Origin: an uncultured Bacilli bacterium
Lineage (GTDB): Bacteria; Bacillota_I; Bacilli_A; RF39; UBA660
Length of the DNA: 36,454 nucleotides
NCBI GenBank assembly: GCA_947628105.1
Contig: CANQYN010000002.1
Location: 1 to 36,454, forward strand
Reading direction: 5' to 3'
A program made the position numbers and the translations under genes. The stretch's first letter is position 1; each line of letters starts with the position of its first letter. The notes below the pieces were generated by a model that searched no databases, was not told the origin of the DNA, and saw only the letters and a program-made list of their open reading frames with translations. Of the stretch, positions 1 to 8,693 are shown in pieces.

Positions 1-12
1 GATATTAAATGT

Positions 13-1116
13 TTAGCTTCCTTTTCTTGTTGTCACACTTTTTCCGGTAAACGTGTGAGTATGTTCAGTTCCCGTTAATGTATGCGTATGGGATGTTCCA
101 GTAAACGTATGACTATGAGCTGTTCCCGTAAACGTATGCGTATGAGCTGCTCCCGTAAAGGTATGACTATGAGTAGTTCCAGTAAATGCATGCGTATGAC
201 TAGCCATTTCTTTTTCTTCTAATTTGTGAATTTTTTCTCCTCCTGTTTTTCCCATTCCATTAAATTCAGTTTGAGAACTATCGTATCCAACTAATACTTT
301 CCCTTTCAAATCAGGAAGATTAAAAGAAGTAGATCCATCCCCAGAACCATATACGCTTTTGATTTTATCATACAATTTTTTATATGTCTTTCTCATCACT
401 TCTTGTCCGTTTGCTTCTAAATATCCTTTAGGTATATCTGAACCTCCAAAGGCAACAATTCCACCTATTGGAGTCTTATCAATTTGTACGATACTAGCTG
501 TACAACTTCGATATCCTAATTCTTCATTACTTTTAAAACGCATAATAAAATATCCATTTTTTTGTAATTGAAAATTTGCTACTCCAAGTCTTTCATCATC
601 ACTATATTTTTTCCAACTTTTTCCATTATCTAGAGAATAACTATATTCATAATCTCCTCCTACAGGAAATTGAACTTCGACTTCTTTTTCAATTGCATAA
701 CCATTTGTTAAAATTTCACAATCGATATCTCCTAAGTTGGCATTAACAACTCCTTTTTCAATACATTCATATCTATTTACCCAGCCAAAATCCAATTTTT
801 CTTCTCCGTTGACTCTTGCACGTACTACATTTTCATCTGCTTTGTCTGGTAAATCTTCATACTGTAAATATTCACCTTGTTCTAATCGATCTGTAGAAAT
901 ACAATAAGTGTTTCCTTCTTCCAATGGATAAGCATTTTTATTATCATCCAAATATCGATCCGTTGCTTGATATAACAATCGTTGTTTAGAACCTTCCGTT
1001 TTTCCGGTTACTTGATTCATCATTTCTAATATTCTAGGAAACGCAATCAAACTAACCAATCCTAATAGAACAATTACAGCAAGTAATTCCACTAAAGTAA
1101 ATCCTCTTTTCTTCAT
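13..1116 (-). CDS. Pseudopilin-like N-terminus fused to phage tail-collar domain and His/Thr-rich repeats
   Basis: The 367-residue protein begins with a textbook class III prepilin signal: KKRG followed by FTLVELLAVIVLLGLVSL, with cleavage expected after Gly5 and the conserved Glu at mature position 5, then a single hydrophobic helix to about residue 27. Residues about 30-215 form a mixed region with several cysteines that I do not recognise. Residues about 218-300 match the phage tail-collar family: GGIVAFGG, PKGYLEANGQ, YGSGDGSTSFNLPDLKGK and a closing ASHTH. Residues 307-360 are six copies of a nine-residue H-x-H-T-F-T-G-x-x unit, and the protein stops seven residues later. The expected product is a surface or pseudopilus-tip protein carrying a fibre-type adhesion module; that role is inference. 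It has its own consensus promoter and starts after an AGGAAG ribosome site. The gene order downstream is outside the window. Confidence 0.8.
   Translation of the reverse strand: MKKRGFTLVELLAVIVLLGLVSLIAFPRILEMMNQVTGKTEGSKQRLLYQATDRYLDDNKNAYPLEEGNTYCISTDRLEQGEYLQYEDLPDKADENVVRARVNGEEKLDFGWVNRYECIEKGVVNANLGDIDCEILTNGYAIEKEVEVQFPVGGDYEYSYSLDNGKSWKKYSDDERLGVANFQLQKNGYFIMRFKSNEELGYRSCTASIVQIDKTPIGGIVAFGGSDIPKGYLEANGQEVMRKTYKKLYDKIKSVYGSGDGSTSFNLPDLKGKVLVGYDSSQTEFNGMGKTGGEKIHKLEEKEMASHTHAFTGTTHSHTFTGAAHTHTFTGTAHSHTFTGTSHTHTLTGTEHTHTFTGKSVTTRKGS
37..198 (-). repeat. Six tandem 27-bp coding repeats
   Basis: Six imperfect 27-bp units encode H-[TS]-H-[TA]-[FL]-T-G-x-x. Because 27 is a multiple of three, gain or loss of units keeps the reading frame. 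Such histidine-rich units are common near the C-terminus of tail-collar and fibre proteins. The repeats sit in the last fifth of the gene. Confidence 0.9.
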
Positions 1117-1145
1117 TTTTCAACTTCCTATCCTATTCTGTATCA

Positions 1146-1175
1146 ATTATACCTCTCATTTCATTGTTTTGTCAA
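1146..1175 (-). promoter_or_regulatory. Consensus sigma-A promoter of the pseudopilin/collar gene
   Basis: Read on the minus strand, a perfect TTGACA (1170-1175) is followed after 18 bases by a perfect TATAAT (1146-1151), 30 bases upstream of the ATG at 1116. It lies directly after the asnB terminator, so the collar gene is transcribed independently of the cell-wall operon. Confidence 0.85.
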
Positions 1176-1203
1176 TCAAAAAAGCTATCTTTCTGATAGC
1201 TTT
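1176..1203 (-). terminator. Rho-independent terminator of the cell-wall operon
   Basis: On the minus strand a 9-bp stem AAAGCTATC / GATAGCTTT with loop AGAAA is followed by a T run. The stem starts inside the TAA stop codon of the last asnB gene (1202-1204). Confidence 0.85.
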
Positions 1204-3031
1204 ATGATTCCATTTTCTCAAAAAATTCATGATACCAAACAAGAAATGTATAAACCGTCCAAATTTTTTTATAGTTATCTTTTTTATTATGACGATGTTC
1301 TTCTAACAGTTTTAATAATTTTTCTGTTTTAAATAATTTTTGACAAATATCACTTTGAAAAGCATCTTTTATCTCTAAATAAATATCTTCTTCCCTCATC
1401 CATTCACGAAGAGGAACAGGAAATCCTAATTTTTTCTTATTATAAGATTCATTAGGAATATCTCTTTTTGCAGCTTGACGAAGTGCTACTTTCGTATTTT
1501 CTTTCGTCACTTTTGCACTATCAGGTAACGTTCTAGCCACCTTAAAAACTTCAATATCAGTAAAAGGTACCCTTCCTTCTATCGAATGGGCCATCGTCAT
1601 TTTATCTGCTTTTTGAAAAATATCATTAATTAGCCAAAATTGAATATCGATTGCCTGTCTTTTAATAATATTACTTTGTCCTTTTTGAAGTTCACAAACA
1701 GATCGAATAATTTCTTTATTGCTTTTTGATTTATCTTCTATCTTTAAAATTTTTCTAGCTTCTTTTTCGGGATAAACAGCATTGACTCCAATATAACCAT
1801 CCTCTATTTTTTGCCCTCGCCTTACTAAAAAGTTAATTCCTCTTCGTTGTGGTAAAAAACTACAAAGAGTGGCAATAAAATGTCGAATCGGGTAAGGAAT
1901 TTTATTATAGAAGCTAACATCTACCTCTGCTCGATAAATATTATATCCGCCAAAAAATTCATCGGCTCCTTCTCCAGATAATACTACTTTCACATCACGA
2001 CTTGCCAATTCAGCGACAAAATAAAGTGCGACAGCAGCGGGATCTGCTAGTGGTTCATCCAAATGGTACATAATTTTTGGAATGACATCAAAATATTCTT
2101 CTTTTGATATTTTTTTACTAGTATTATTAATATGAAGTTGTTTCGCTAAATCTTGTGCATAACGAATTTCATCATACTTAGGAATATCATATCCCACCGT
2201 ATATGTTTTATCAGGTTTTGTCAAAGCAACTAAATAAGAAGAATCAATTCCACTACTTAAAAAGGAACCAACTTCTACATCACTTATCATATGATGAGAA
2301 GCAGAATCTTTCATCACTTTACTAATCTCATCGACAATTTCATCAAATGATCTTTCTTTTTGATCAAAAGTCAATTCAAAATAAGATTGAATATCTAAAT
2401 GACCTTCTTTAAATCGAAAATAATGACCTGGTTTTAATTTATAAACATTTTTAAAAAAAGTTTCTTCTGTCGGTGTATAATTAAATCGCAAATAAGCTGG
2501 TAAAATATCAGTATTTAGTTCTTTTTTAAATTCTGGATTTTTTAAAAAACTTTTAATTTCTGATCCATACATAAAAAATTCCTTATCATGATAATAATAA
2601 AGCGGTTTAATTCCAAAATAATCTCTCGCTCCAAATAATTCTTTCTTTTTTGTATCCCATATAACAAAAGCAAACATCCCACGAAGTTTTTTTAAGATAT
2701 CTACTCCATATTCTTCATAGCCATGTAAAATTACTTCTGTATCGGTCGTCGTTGTAAATTGATGTCCTTTTTTCTGTAATTCTTTTTTTATTTCTCGATA
2801 ATTATAAATTTCTCCATTAAAGGTAATTAACTTATCTTTTTTTTCATTAAAAATTGGTTGTTTCCCTGTATTTAAATCAATAATCGAAAGTCTTCGGTGT
2901 CCTAAAGCAACGATATCATCGATATAATAACCTTCATCATCTGGTCCTCGATGAACAATTTGAAAAAGCATATCTTTTAATATTTTTTCTTTGTTCTTTT
3001 TCTTACTAATATATCCTGTAATTCCGCACAT
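1202..3031 (-). CDS. asnB: Asparagine synthetase-type amidotransferase, copy 1 (glutamine-hydrolysing)
   Basis: The 609-residue protein has the full AsnB architecture. The N-terminal class II glutaminase domain has the Cys2 nucleophile (MCGITG), the glutamine-binding motifs HRGPDDEG (27-34), GHRRLSIIDL, FNGEIYN (71-77) and TDTEVILHG. The synthetase domain has an ATP-pyrophosphatase loop at 259-265 that reads SSGIDSS rather than the common SGGxDS, then LSGEGADEFFGGY and KADKMTMAHS. The family makes asparagine from aspartate and glutamine, but B. subtilis AsnB, corynebacterial LtsA and lactococcal AsnH instead amidate carboxylates of the peptidoglycan stem or bridge. Placement as last gene of an operon with murF, murE, alr and a D-aspartate-ligase-like gene favours a cell-wall substrate; this is inference. 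It is separated by 16 bp from its paralogue and begins after the same GGAGGATATT ribosome site. Confidence 0.9.
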   Translation of the reverse strand: MCGITGYISKKKNKEKILKDMLFQIVHRGPDDEGYYIDDIVALGHRRLSIIDLNTGKQPIFNEKKDKLITFNGEIYNYREIKKELQKKGHQFTTTTDTEVILHGYEEYGVDILKKLRGMFAFVIWDTKKKELFGARDYFGIKPLYYYHDKEFFMYGSEIKSFLKNPEFKKELNTDILPAYLRFNYTPTEETFFKNVYKLKPGHYFRFKEGHLDIQSYFELTFDQKERSFDEIVDEISKVMKDSASHHMISDVEVGSFLSSGIDSSYLVALTKPDKTYTVGYDIPKYDEIRYAQDLAKQLHINNTSKKISKEEYFDVIPKIMYHLDEPLADPAAVALYFVAELASRDVKVVLSGEGADEFFGGYNIYRAEVDVSFYNKIPYPIRHFIATLCSFLPQRRGINFLVRRGQKIEDGYIGVNAVYPEKEARKILKIEDKSKSNKEIIRSVCELQKGQSNIIKRQAIDIQFWLINDIFQKADKMTMAHSIEGRVPFTDIEVFKVARTLPDSAKVTKENTKVALRQAAKRDIPNESYNKKKLGFPVPLREWMREEDIYLEIKDAFQSDICQKLFKTEKLLKLLEEHRHNKKDNYKKIWTVYTFLVWYHEFFEKMES

Positions 3032-3047
3032 AATATCCTCCTTCTTT

Positions 3048-4898
3048 TTATAACTCGATAAAATATTTTTGATACCAAGTTAGAAAGACAAATATATTAT
3101 AAATTTTTCTTCCATTATTTTCTATTTTTCGATAATGTTTTTCTAATAAATCGTTGATTTTTTCTTTTTCAAAGAAATTAGAAACAAAATCTTTTTGAAA
3201 CATTTCCTTTACTTGTTGATAATATTTTTTTTCATATAACCATTTAGAAAAAGGTACTGGAAAACCTAACTTTCTTCTTTTTGCCCATTCTTCTGGTATT
3301 GTTTCATTGGCAATTTCTCGAAATATATATTTCGTCTGTTTCTTTTTTACTAAATATTTTGTAGGAATTTGGGAAGCAATATCCCATAATTTTTTATCTA
3401 ACAATGGAGTTCTTAATTCCAATGAATGAGCCATAGCCATTTTATCGGCTTTTAAAAGCATATCTTGAGGTAACCAAAAATGAAAATCAATATACAGTTT
3501 TTTAGTAATATCATCTTGATTTTTAACTTTATCATAATATGGTTTAATTACATCGCGAATCATCATATTATCTTTTAATCGTGGAGCCAATATATCATTT
3601 GCTTCTTTTTCATTCATAATATAAGCATGTCCAAAATATCGTTCATAAAATGGTTGACTATACTTTATAATGGTATTTTTTCCAGGAAAGTGAGGAAGAG
3701 GAGTTGCGATCGTCGCAAAACTTCTTTTCACAAATTGTGGTAATTTAATATAAAGTTTTACTACATTAGGCTCATAATATTCATTATAACCGGCAAACAT
3801 TTCATCAGATCCTTCTCCAGATAATACTACTTTTACTTGTTTTGATGCTAAAGAAGATAAAAAATAAAGAGGAACGGTTGACAAATTAGCATGAGGTTCA
3901 TCTGTATGATATTGAATCATAGGGAGAGCTTCAAAATATTCATCCGTAGTAATAAATTTTCTTTTATTTTTAATTCCTAACATTTCCGATAAATCTTTTG
4001 CATATTCTGTCTCATCAAAGGTTAATCCCCCTTTTTTGTCCATATGAAAACCGACAGAAAACGTCTTATCTGGTTTCGCGACACTAACGACATAAGAAGA
4101 ATCAACACCTCCTGATAAATAAGCACCCACTTCTACATCAGAAGTAATTTGATGATATTTTACAGAATCTTCTAGAACTTCTTTTAATTCTTGTTTATAA
4201 CTATCATAATCTCTATCTTTTTTATTATATAAGATATCAAAATATTGTTTTACTTTTAATTTCCCATCTTTATATTGAAAATAATGACCTGGTTTTAACT
4301 TATAAACATTTTTAAAAAAAGTTTCTTCAAAAATTGAATATTGAAAAATCAAAAACATTTTTAATGGTTTATCATTGATTTCTTTTTTAAAATGAGGGTG
4401 TGGTAAAAAACTCTTAATTTCAGAGCCAAACATAAATTCATCATCACAATAGTAATAATAAAATGGTTTCATTCCAAAATGATCTCGAGCCCCCACTAAT
4501 TCTTTCGTTTTTTTATCATAAATAACAAAGGCAAACATCCCTCTTAATTGCGAAAAAAGCTTTTCATGATATTCTTCATAACCATGTAAAATTACTTCTG
4601 TATCAGTTGTTGTGGTAAATTGATGACCTTTTTCTATTAAATCTTTTTTTAGTTCTTGATAGTTATAAATTTCTCCATTAAAAATAATCATTTTGCTTTT
4701 ATCTTCGTTATAGATTGGTTGTTTTCCTGTATTTAAATCAATAATGGAAAGACGTCGATGTCCAAGAGCAATATCATCATCGATATAATAACCTTCATCA
4801 TCGGGTCCCCGATGAATAATTTTATCTGCCATATTTTTAATGATTTTTTTCTTTTTCTCTTTTTTTATCGTATCGATAAATCCGACAATCCCACACAT
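3048..4898 (-). CDS. asnB: Asparagine synthetase-type amidotransferase, copy 2 (glutamine-hydrolysing)
   Basis: The 616-residue protein is a paralogue of the adjacent downstream gene with the same domain order. Cys2 is the glutaminase nucleophile (MCGIVG), FNGEIYN is at 73-79, and the synthetase P-loop at 262-268 is the canonical SGGVDSS, followed by LSGEGSDEMFAGY and KADKMAMAHS. Stretches of DNA are almost identical between the copies, including about 48 bp around 2418-2465 and 4279-4326 with one mismatch, which points to tandem duplication or gene conversion. Elsewhere the copies have diverged considerably, so they may act on different carboxylates. It starts 9 bp downstream of the ATP-grasp ligase gene. 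Whether the substrate is free aspartate, diaminopimelate or a bridge D-aspartate cannot be read from the sequence. Confidence 0.9.
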   Translation of the reverse strand: MCGIVGFIDTIKKEKKKKIIKNMADKIIHRGPDDEGYYIDDDIALGHRRLSIIDLNTGKQPIYNEDKSKMIIFNGEIYNYQELKKDLIEKGHQFTTTTDTEVILHGYEEYHEKLFSQLRGMFAFVIYDKKTKELVGARDHFGMKPFYYYYCDDEFMFGSEIKSFLPHPHFKKEINDKPLKMFLIFQYSIFEETFFKNVYKLKPGHYFQYKDGKLKVKQYFDILYNKKDRDYDSYKQELKEVLEDSVKYHQITSDVEVGAYLSGGVDSSYVVSVAKPDKTFSVGFHMDKKGGLTFDETEYAKDLSEMLGIKNKRKFITTDEYFEALPMIQYHTDEPHANLSTVPLYFLSSLASKQVKVVLSGEGSDEMFAGYNEYYEPNVVKLYIKLPQFVKRSFATIATPLPHFPGKNTIIKYSQPFYERYFGHAYIMNEKEANDILAPRLKDNMMIRDVIKPYYDKVKNQDDITKKLYIDFHFWLPQDMLLKADKMAMAHSLELRTPLLDKKLWDIASQIPTKYLVKKKQTKYIFREIANETIPEEWAKRRKLGFPVPFSKWLYEKKYYQQVKEMFQKDFVSNFFEKEKINDLLEKHYRKIENNGRKIYNIFVFLTWYQKYFIEL

Positions 4899-4907
4899 AA
4901 TATCCTC

Positions 4908-6137
4908 CTAATCTGATGTCCAATAGCTATTTTTATATTCTCGATAATAAACAACGTGTCTTTTAAATAAGAAAATTTGCCGTTTCAAATTTCTATCTTT
5001 AGAATATCGTATTGGATTTACTACTTTTCCTGGTTTCCATAATCGTAACATTTCTTTTTTAAATTTTTTATTTTTAATATATTTTTTCGCTACTCCTTTA
5101 GGAACAAAAGAAAGCAATACTTTTTCGTCTAAAAAACGATAATTCATATCTTTGTGATAGATAACATCATCGGCAAGTACTTGAATTAAATTGGCCCCAA
5201 TCGGTGTAATATAATAACTACATCTTCCTTGTCTAGCATTAATTTCTAATACTTTAAATCGATGATCTCTCACATCATATTTCATATCAAATTCAGCAAA
5301 TCCTTGATATCCGATTTCTTCCATAAATTTTTTTATGTTTTCTGCCATCTCTCGTACTCCAGGAAATTCTGAATATCCATTGATTAAGACAGCTGCATTC
5401 CCAACCATATTTTTACTTCTTTCTTGAAGTCCAATTTGAGCAAACGAAAGAAGTTTTACTTTTTTATGTCTATCACAATAAACAACAGCATCAAAAAGAT
5501 GACTATCATCTCCAGGAATAAATTCTTGAATAACTAATTTACTCTTATAACCATTTTCTTTTATTCGTTTGAGAACTTCCTGTAATTCTCCTTCATTTTC
5601 TAATTTGTAAATTTTATTTTTCCCCTCAAAATCAAGATGATTATATTCTATGACATTACAAGGTTTTACAACGATAGGATATGTCAATTTGTCTTGAAAT
5701 AATCGATCTTGAGAACAGTCATAATAATAAGTTTTAGGAAAATCTAGACAAGAGTCCTGATAAGTTTGATAAAATTTATCTTTCATAATTAAATTTTGAA
5801 TAATTTCTTTATCAGGATAATTATATACATAATTTTTATGAAGCTTCTTTTTATTTTTAGCGATAAATTCCGCATAAGTTTCATTACTACTGACAAGTAA
5901 TATCTTTTTATTTGGATGCTTTTTTTGAAAATCATCTAGTGCTTTTAAAAAACCCTTTTCTGTCCATATTTCTTGATTATATTCCAACGTTAAAATATTG
6001 GTAAGTTCTGTATAAGGAGTAATACTATGACCTTTTCTTCCAATTAAATAAGCCTTTTTATGATATGCTTCATGGTAACATCTAGCCATATAATAGGCAT
6101 TGGCATCTGTTCCCATAATAAGTACTTCAAAGTCCAT
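4908..6137 (-). CDS. ATP-grasp ligase resembling peptidoglycan D-aspartate ligase (Aslfm)
   Basis: The 409-residue protein resembles the Enterococcus faecium D-aspartate ligase, as I recall that sequence, along its whole length. Shared features are the N-terminal GTDANAYYMAR segment (9-19) with a following H-E-A-Y, the ATP-binding VVKP (156-159), IQEFIPGDDS (203-212), GFAEFDMKYD (279-288) and the metal-binding LEINARQGR (297-305). That enzyme attaches beta-carboxyl-linked D-Asp to the side-chain amine of residue 3 in the UDP-MurNAc peptide, and AsnH-type proteins then amidate it. Here the gene lies directly between alr and two asnB genes, the expected neighbourhood for such a pathway. No membrane segment or signal peptide is seen, so it should act in the cytoplasm. 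It has a strong AGGAGGG ribosome site. The exact amino acid donor is inference. Confidence 0.7.
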   Translation of the reverse strand: MDFEVLIMGTDANAYYMARCYHEAYHKKAYLIGRKGHSITPYTELTNILTLEYNQEIWTEKGFLKALDDFQKKHPNKKILLVSSNETYAEFIAKNKKKLHKNYVYNYPDKEIIQNLIMKDKFYQTYQDSCLDFPKTYYYDCSQDRLFQDKLTYPIVVKPCNVIEYNHLDFEGKNKIYKLENEGELQEVLKRIKENGYKSKLVIQEFIPGDDSHLFDAVVYCDRHKKVKLLSFAQIGLQERSKNMVGNAAVLINGYSEFPGVREMAENIKKFMEEIGYQGFAEFDMKYDVRDHRFKVLEINARQGRCSYYITPIGANLIQVLADDVIYHKDMNYRFLDEKVLLSFVPKGVAKKYIKNKKFKKEMLRLWKPGKVVNPIRYSKDRNLKRQIFLFKRHVVYYREYKNSYWTSD

Positions 6138-6147
6138 CTTTTCCCTC

Positions 6148-7320
6148 CTAATATTTTATTTCTTTTTCATCATATATTCGTGGAACTCGATTTGTAATTG
6201 ATAACAACAACTGATAAGCATTGCTTTTCTTTTTTAAAGCTGCTTCTTTTACACTAATAGTATCTCCAAAAATTTCTACCTTATCATGTAAAGAAACAGA
6301 ATCATCAATTTGAATTATCGTCATATCCATACATATTTCCCCTATAATCGGATATTTTTTTCCATGAATTATCACTTCTTTAAAATCCAAACTCATCCCA
6401 TCCGCATAACCAATCGGTAAAATAGCAATCGTCATATCATCTTTGGCCTGATAAGAAGCGCGATAGCCAATTACTTCTCCTCGTTTTACTTGTTTGATAC
6501 TCATCACCTCTGTATAAAGTGAAAAAGCCGTTTGTAATGCAAGATGGTTTTCAAGATGTGTTTTTGAAATTTGAGTTTTTTTCAAATAACAATTTCGTTT
6601 GATTAATCGAAGTTTTCTTTTTATTCCACGACCGAAAGAAATACTTTGATTAAAACCATACATAATAATTCCTAAACGAATTCCATTAACAAAATCTGGT
6701 TTATCGTGATTTACTAAGGTTAATGATCTTCCCATATGAATTATCTTAACAGAAGTTAAATCGATATCTTTTAAAAGAAATTGAAATTTTTGGTATTGTC
6801 GATCCCAATATATATCATGAACTCCTTGCGTAGCAAAATGAGTATATATTCCTTCTACCTCGATATTTTTTTCTTGTTGTAATCCATAAAATACAGTTTC
6901 AAACTCTTCTTTTTCTTTGAAGCCTAATCGATTCATTCCCGTATCTAATTTTATATGTACCTTTAATTTTTTTGATAATTTTTCTCTTTTTAATTCTTGA
7001 TAGTAAGAAAAAGATTCCACCGTTATTGTTATATGTTGGCGAATACATTCTTCTAAGTAAGAAATAGGAATCACTTCTAAACATAAAATAGGAATAGTTT
7101 CATTCCATTTTCGAATACTTAATGCTTCTTCTAAAGAAGAGACAGCTAAATAATTGACTCCTCCTTTTATTAAGTCATTTACAATATAATCTCCATGTCC
7201 ATAAGCATTTCCTTTCACGACTCCAATATAGTATTGATAATTGGGATAATGCTTTTTAATTTCTTTGATATTATTTGTTAAAATTTCTGGTTTAATAGAA
7301 ACATAAGTATTTCGATACAT
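6148..7320 (-). CDS. alr: Alanine racemase (PLP-dependent, fold type III)
   Basis: The 390-residue protein has the alanine-racemase layout. The PLP lysine is Lys36 in VVKGNAYGHG, followed by KLDTGMNRLGF (124-134), IRLGIIMYG (214-222), IGYADG (303-308) and the C-terminal GEICMDM. The enzyme interconverts L- and D-alanine for the stem peptide. Two positions are unusual: the phosphate-binding region normally reading N-S is GRSLT (197-201), and the catalytic Y-G-x-x-Y motif reads YRASY (286-290). A basic linker of about 25 residues (231-256) is longer than usual. These variations could reflect an altered substrate range, for example serine or another amino acid. It is the third gene of the operon, starting 11 bp after murE with a perfect AGGAGG site. 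Confidence 0.85.
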   Translation of the reverse strand: MYRNTYVSIKPEILTNNIKEIKKHYPNYQYYIGVVKGNAYGHGDYIVNDLIKGGVNYLAVSSLEEALSIRKWNETIPILCLEVIPISYLEECIRQHITITVESFSYYQELKREKLSKKLKVHIKLDTGMNRLGFKEKEEFETVFYGLQQEKNIEVEGIYTHFATQGVHDIYWDRQYQKFQFLLKDIDLTSVKIIHMGRSLTLVNHDKPDFVNGIRLGIIMYGFNQSISFGRGIKRKLRLIKRNCYLKKTQISKTHLENHLALQTAFSLYTEVMSIKQVKRGEVIGYRASYQAKDDMTIAILPIGYADGMSLDFKEVIIHGKKYPIIGEICMDMTIIQIDDSVSLHDKVEIFGDTISVKEAALKKKSNAYQLLLSITNRVPRIYDEKEIKY

Positions 7321-7331
7321 AAAAATCCTCC

Positions 7332-8693
7332 TTAATGATTTTGTATATATTCATTAACTATTTCTTGATCAGAAAAATGTATTTTTTCTGTTCCGATAAT
7401 TTGATAATCTTCATGCCCTTTTCCTAATATCATCAAAATATCATTGTGATTTAATAATGACATGCCTTTTTGAATCGCTTTTTTACGATCATAAATTACT
7501 TCATAATGTTGTCCACTAGCCCCCTCTAAAATATCATCCATAATCTTTTTAGGATCCTCCGTTCGGGGATTATCATTCGTAAATAAAACATAATCAGAAT
7601 AATCTAAAGCGATTTTTCCCATCAATGGTCGTTTTGTATGATCTCTATCTCCTCCACAGCCAAGAATAGTAATAATTTTTCCTTTTTTATATTCTTGAGC
7701 AGATGTTAATACATTTTCTACCGCATCTGGAGTATGAGCATAATCGACAAAAATACTATTATCATGGTAAGAAATCATTTCCATTCTCCCACTTGGAGCT
7801 TTCAAATCACTTGTTATTTTTAAAATTTCTTCTATCGTATATCCCATATAATAAACGAGTAATAAAGAAGTAAGATAATTATAAATATTATATCTTCCAA
7901 CCATTGGAATTGTCGTATGATATGATTTCATCTTCCACTTAAAATCAAACGATGTTCCTAAATGAGAAAATTCAATATTTGAAAAAACCAAATCACCTTG
8001 TTTATTACTAATTAAAATATTATGGTTTTCTAATAAATATCTTCGATAATAATGATCATCCCCATTAATAATCGCAATTTTTTCCCCTCTCGTTTTTTCA
8101 AATAACATTCTTTTGGCATTAGCGTAATTATCTAATGTTTTATGATAGTCCAAATGATCTTGTGTCAAATTAGTAAAAGCAACCTCATCAAAAGTAAGAC
8201 CATGAATTCGATTTTTATCTAACGCATGGCTACTTACTTCCATGACGACTGCTCGACATCCATTTTCTTTTGCCTCGATTAATAATTCATATAAAAGATC
8301 GATATCTGGAGTAGTATTATTCAATAGTCTTTTTTTATCTTGATAATAAAATCCAATCGTTCCGATATACGCAACAGGATATCCTAGTTTCTGTAACATT
8401 TGAAAAACTAAAAAACAAGTTGTCGTTTTTCCATTTGTTCCTGTTACCCCGATCATTTTCATATCTTTTATAGTCGGATAATAATTTTCATATAAATAAT
8501 TTTCTAAATATTTTCTTGTATCTTTTACAATTTCTGTCTCTACTGAATAAGACCCTTCTTCAGCAATAATTTTAGTAGCGCCATTGGAAATAGCATTTTC
8601 GATATAATCATGACCATCTCTTGCGACATTTCGAATAGCAATAAAAGTATCACCTGGTTTTACTTTTCTAGAATCAGTTTTTATTTCTATCAT
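7332..8693 (-). CDS. murE: UDP-MurNAc-tripeptide synthetase MurE (DNPR type)
   Basis: The 453-residue Mur ligase adds the third stem-peptide residue to UDP-MurNAc-L-Ala-D-Glu in the cytoplasm. Visible motifs are the P-loop GTNGKTT (85-91), NTTPD (126-130), MEVSSHAL, TQDHLDYH (177-184), the carbamylated lysine Lys194, DYAHTPD (317-323), GCGGDRD (345-351) and the substrate-reading loop DNPRTED (374-380). In characterised MurE enzymes DNPR marks meso-diaminopimelate specificity, whereas lysine enzymes usually have other residues after DNP or DDP. The protein is somewhat short because the N-terminal domain is compact. The ATG overlaps the TGA of the upstream membrane MurF in an ATGA arrangement, indicating translational coupling. 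A second MurE-like gene exists at 32229-33605. Confidence 0.92.
   Translation of the reverse strand: MIEIKTDSRKVKPGDTFIAIRNVARDGHDYIENAISNGATKIIAEEGSYSVETEIVKDTRKYLENYLYENYYPTIKDMKMIGVTGTNGKTTTCFLVFQMLQKLGYPVAYIGTIGFYYQDKKRLLNNTTPDIDLLYELLIEAKENGCRAVVMEVSSHALDKNRIHGLTFDEVAFTNLTQDHLDYHKTLDNYANAKRMLFEKTRGEKIAIINGDDHYYRRYLLENHNILISNKQGDLVFSNIEFSHLGTSFDFKWKMKSYHTTIPMVGRYNIYNYLTSLLLVYYMGYTIEEILKITSDLKAPSGRMEMISYHDNSIFVDYAHTPDAVENVLTSAQEYKKGKIITILGCGGDRDHTKRPLMGKIALDYSDYVLFTNDNPRTEDPKKIMDDILEGASGQHYEVIYDRKKAIQKGMSLLNHNDILMILGKGHEDYQIIGTEKIHFSDQEIVNEYIQNH

Noticed and set aside
37..198. Tandem repeats as a CRISPR array
   Set aside because: The units abut without spacers and keep one reading frame that encodes an H-x-H-T-F-T-G repeat.
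13..1116. Prophage tail gene
   Set aside because: The prepilin N-terminus, the independent promoter and absence of other phage genes argue for a cellular surface protein with a borrowed domain.
6899..7084. 61-codon minus-strand frame inside alr
   Set aside because: It lies wholly within alr in another frame, with low-complexity basic composition and no ribosome site.
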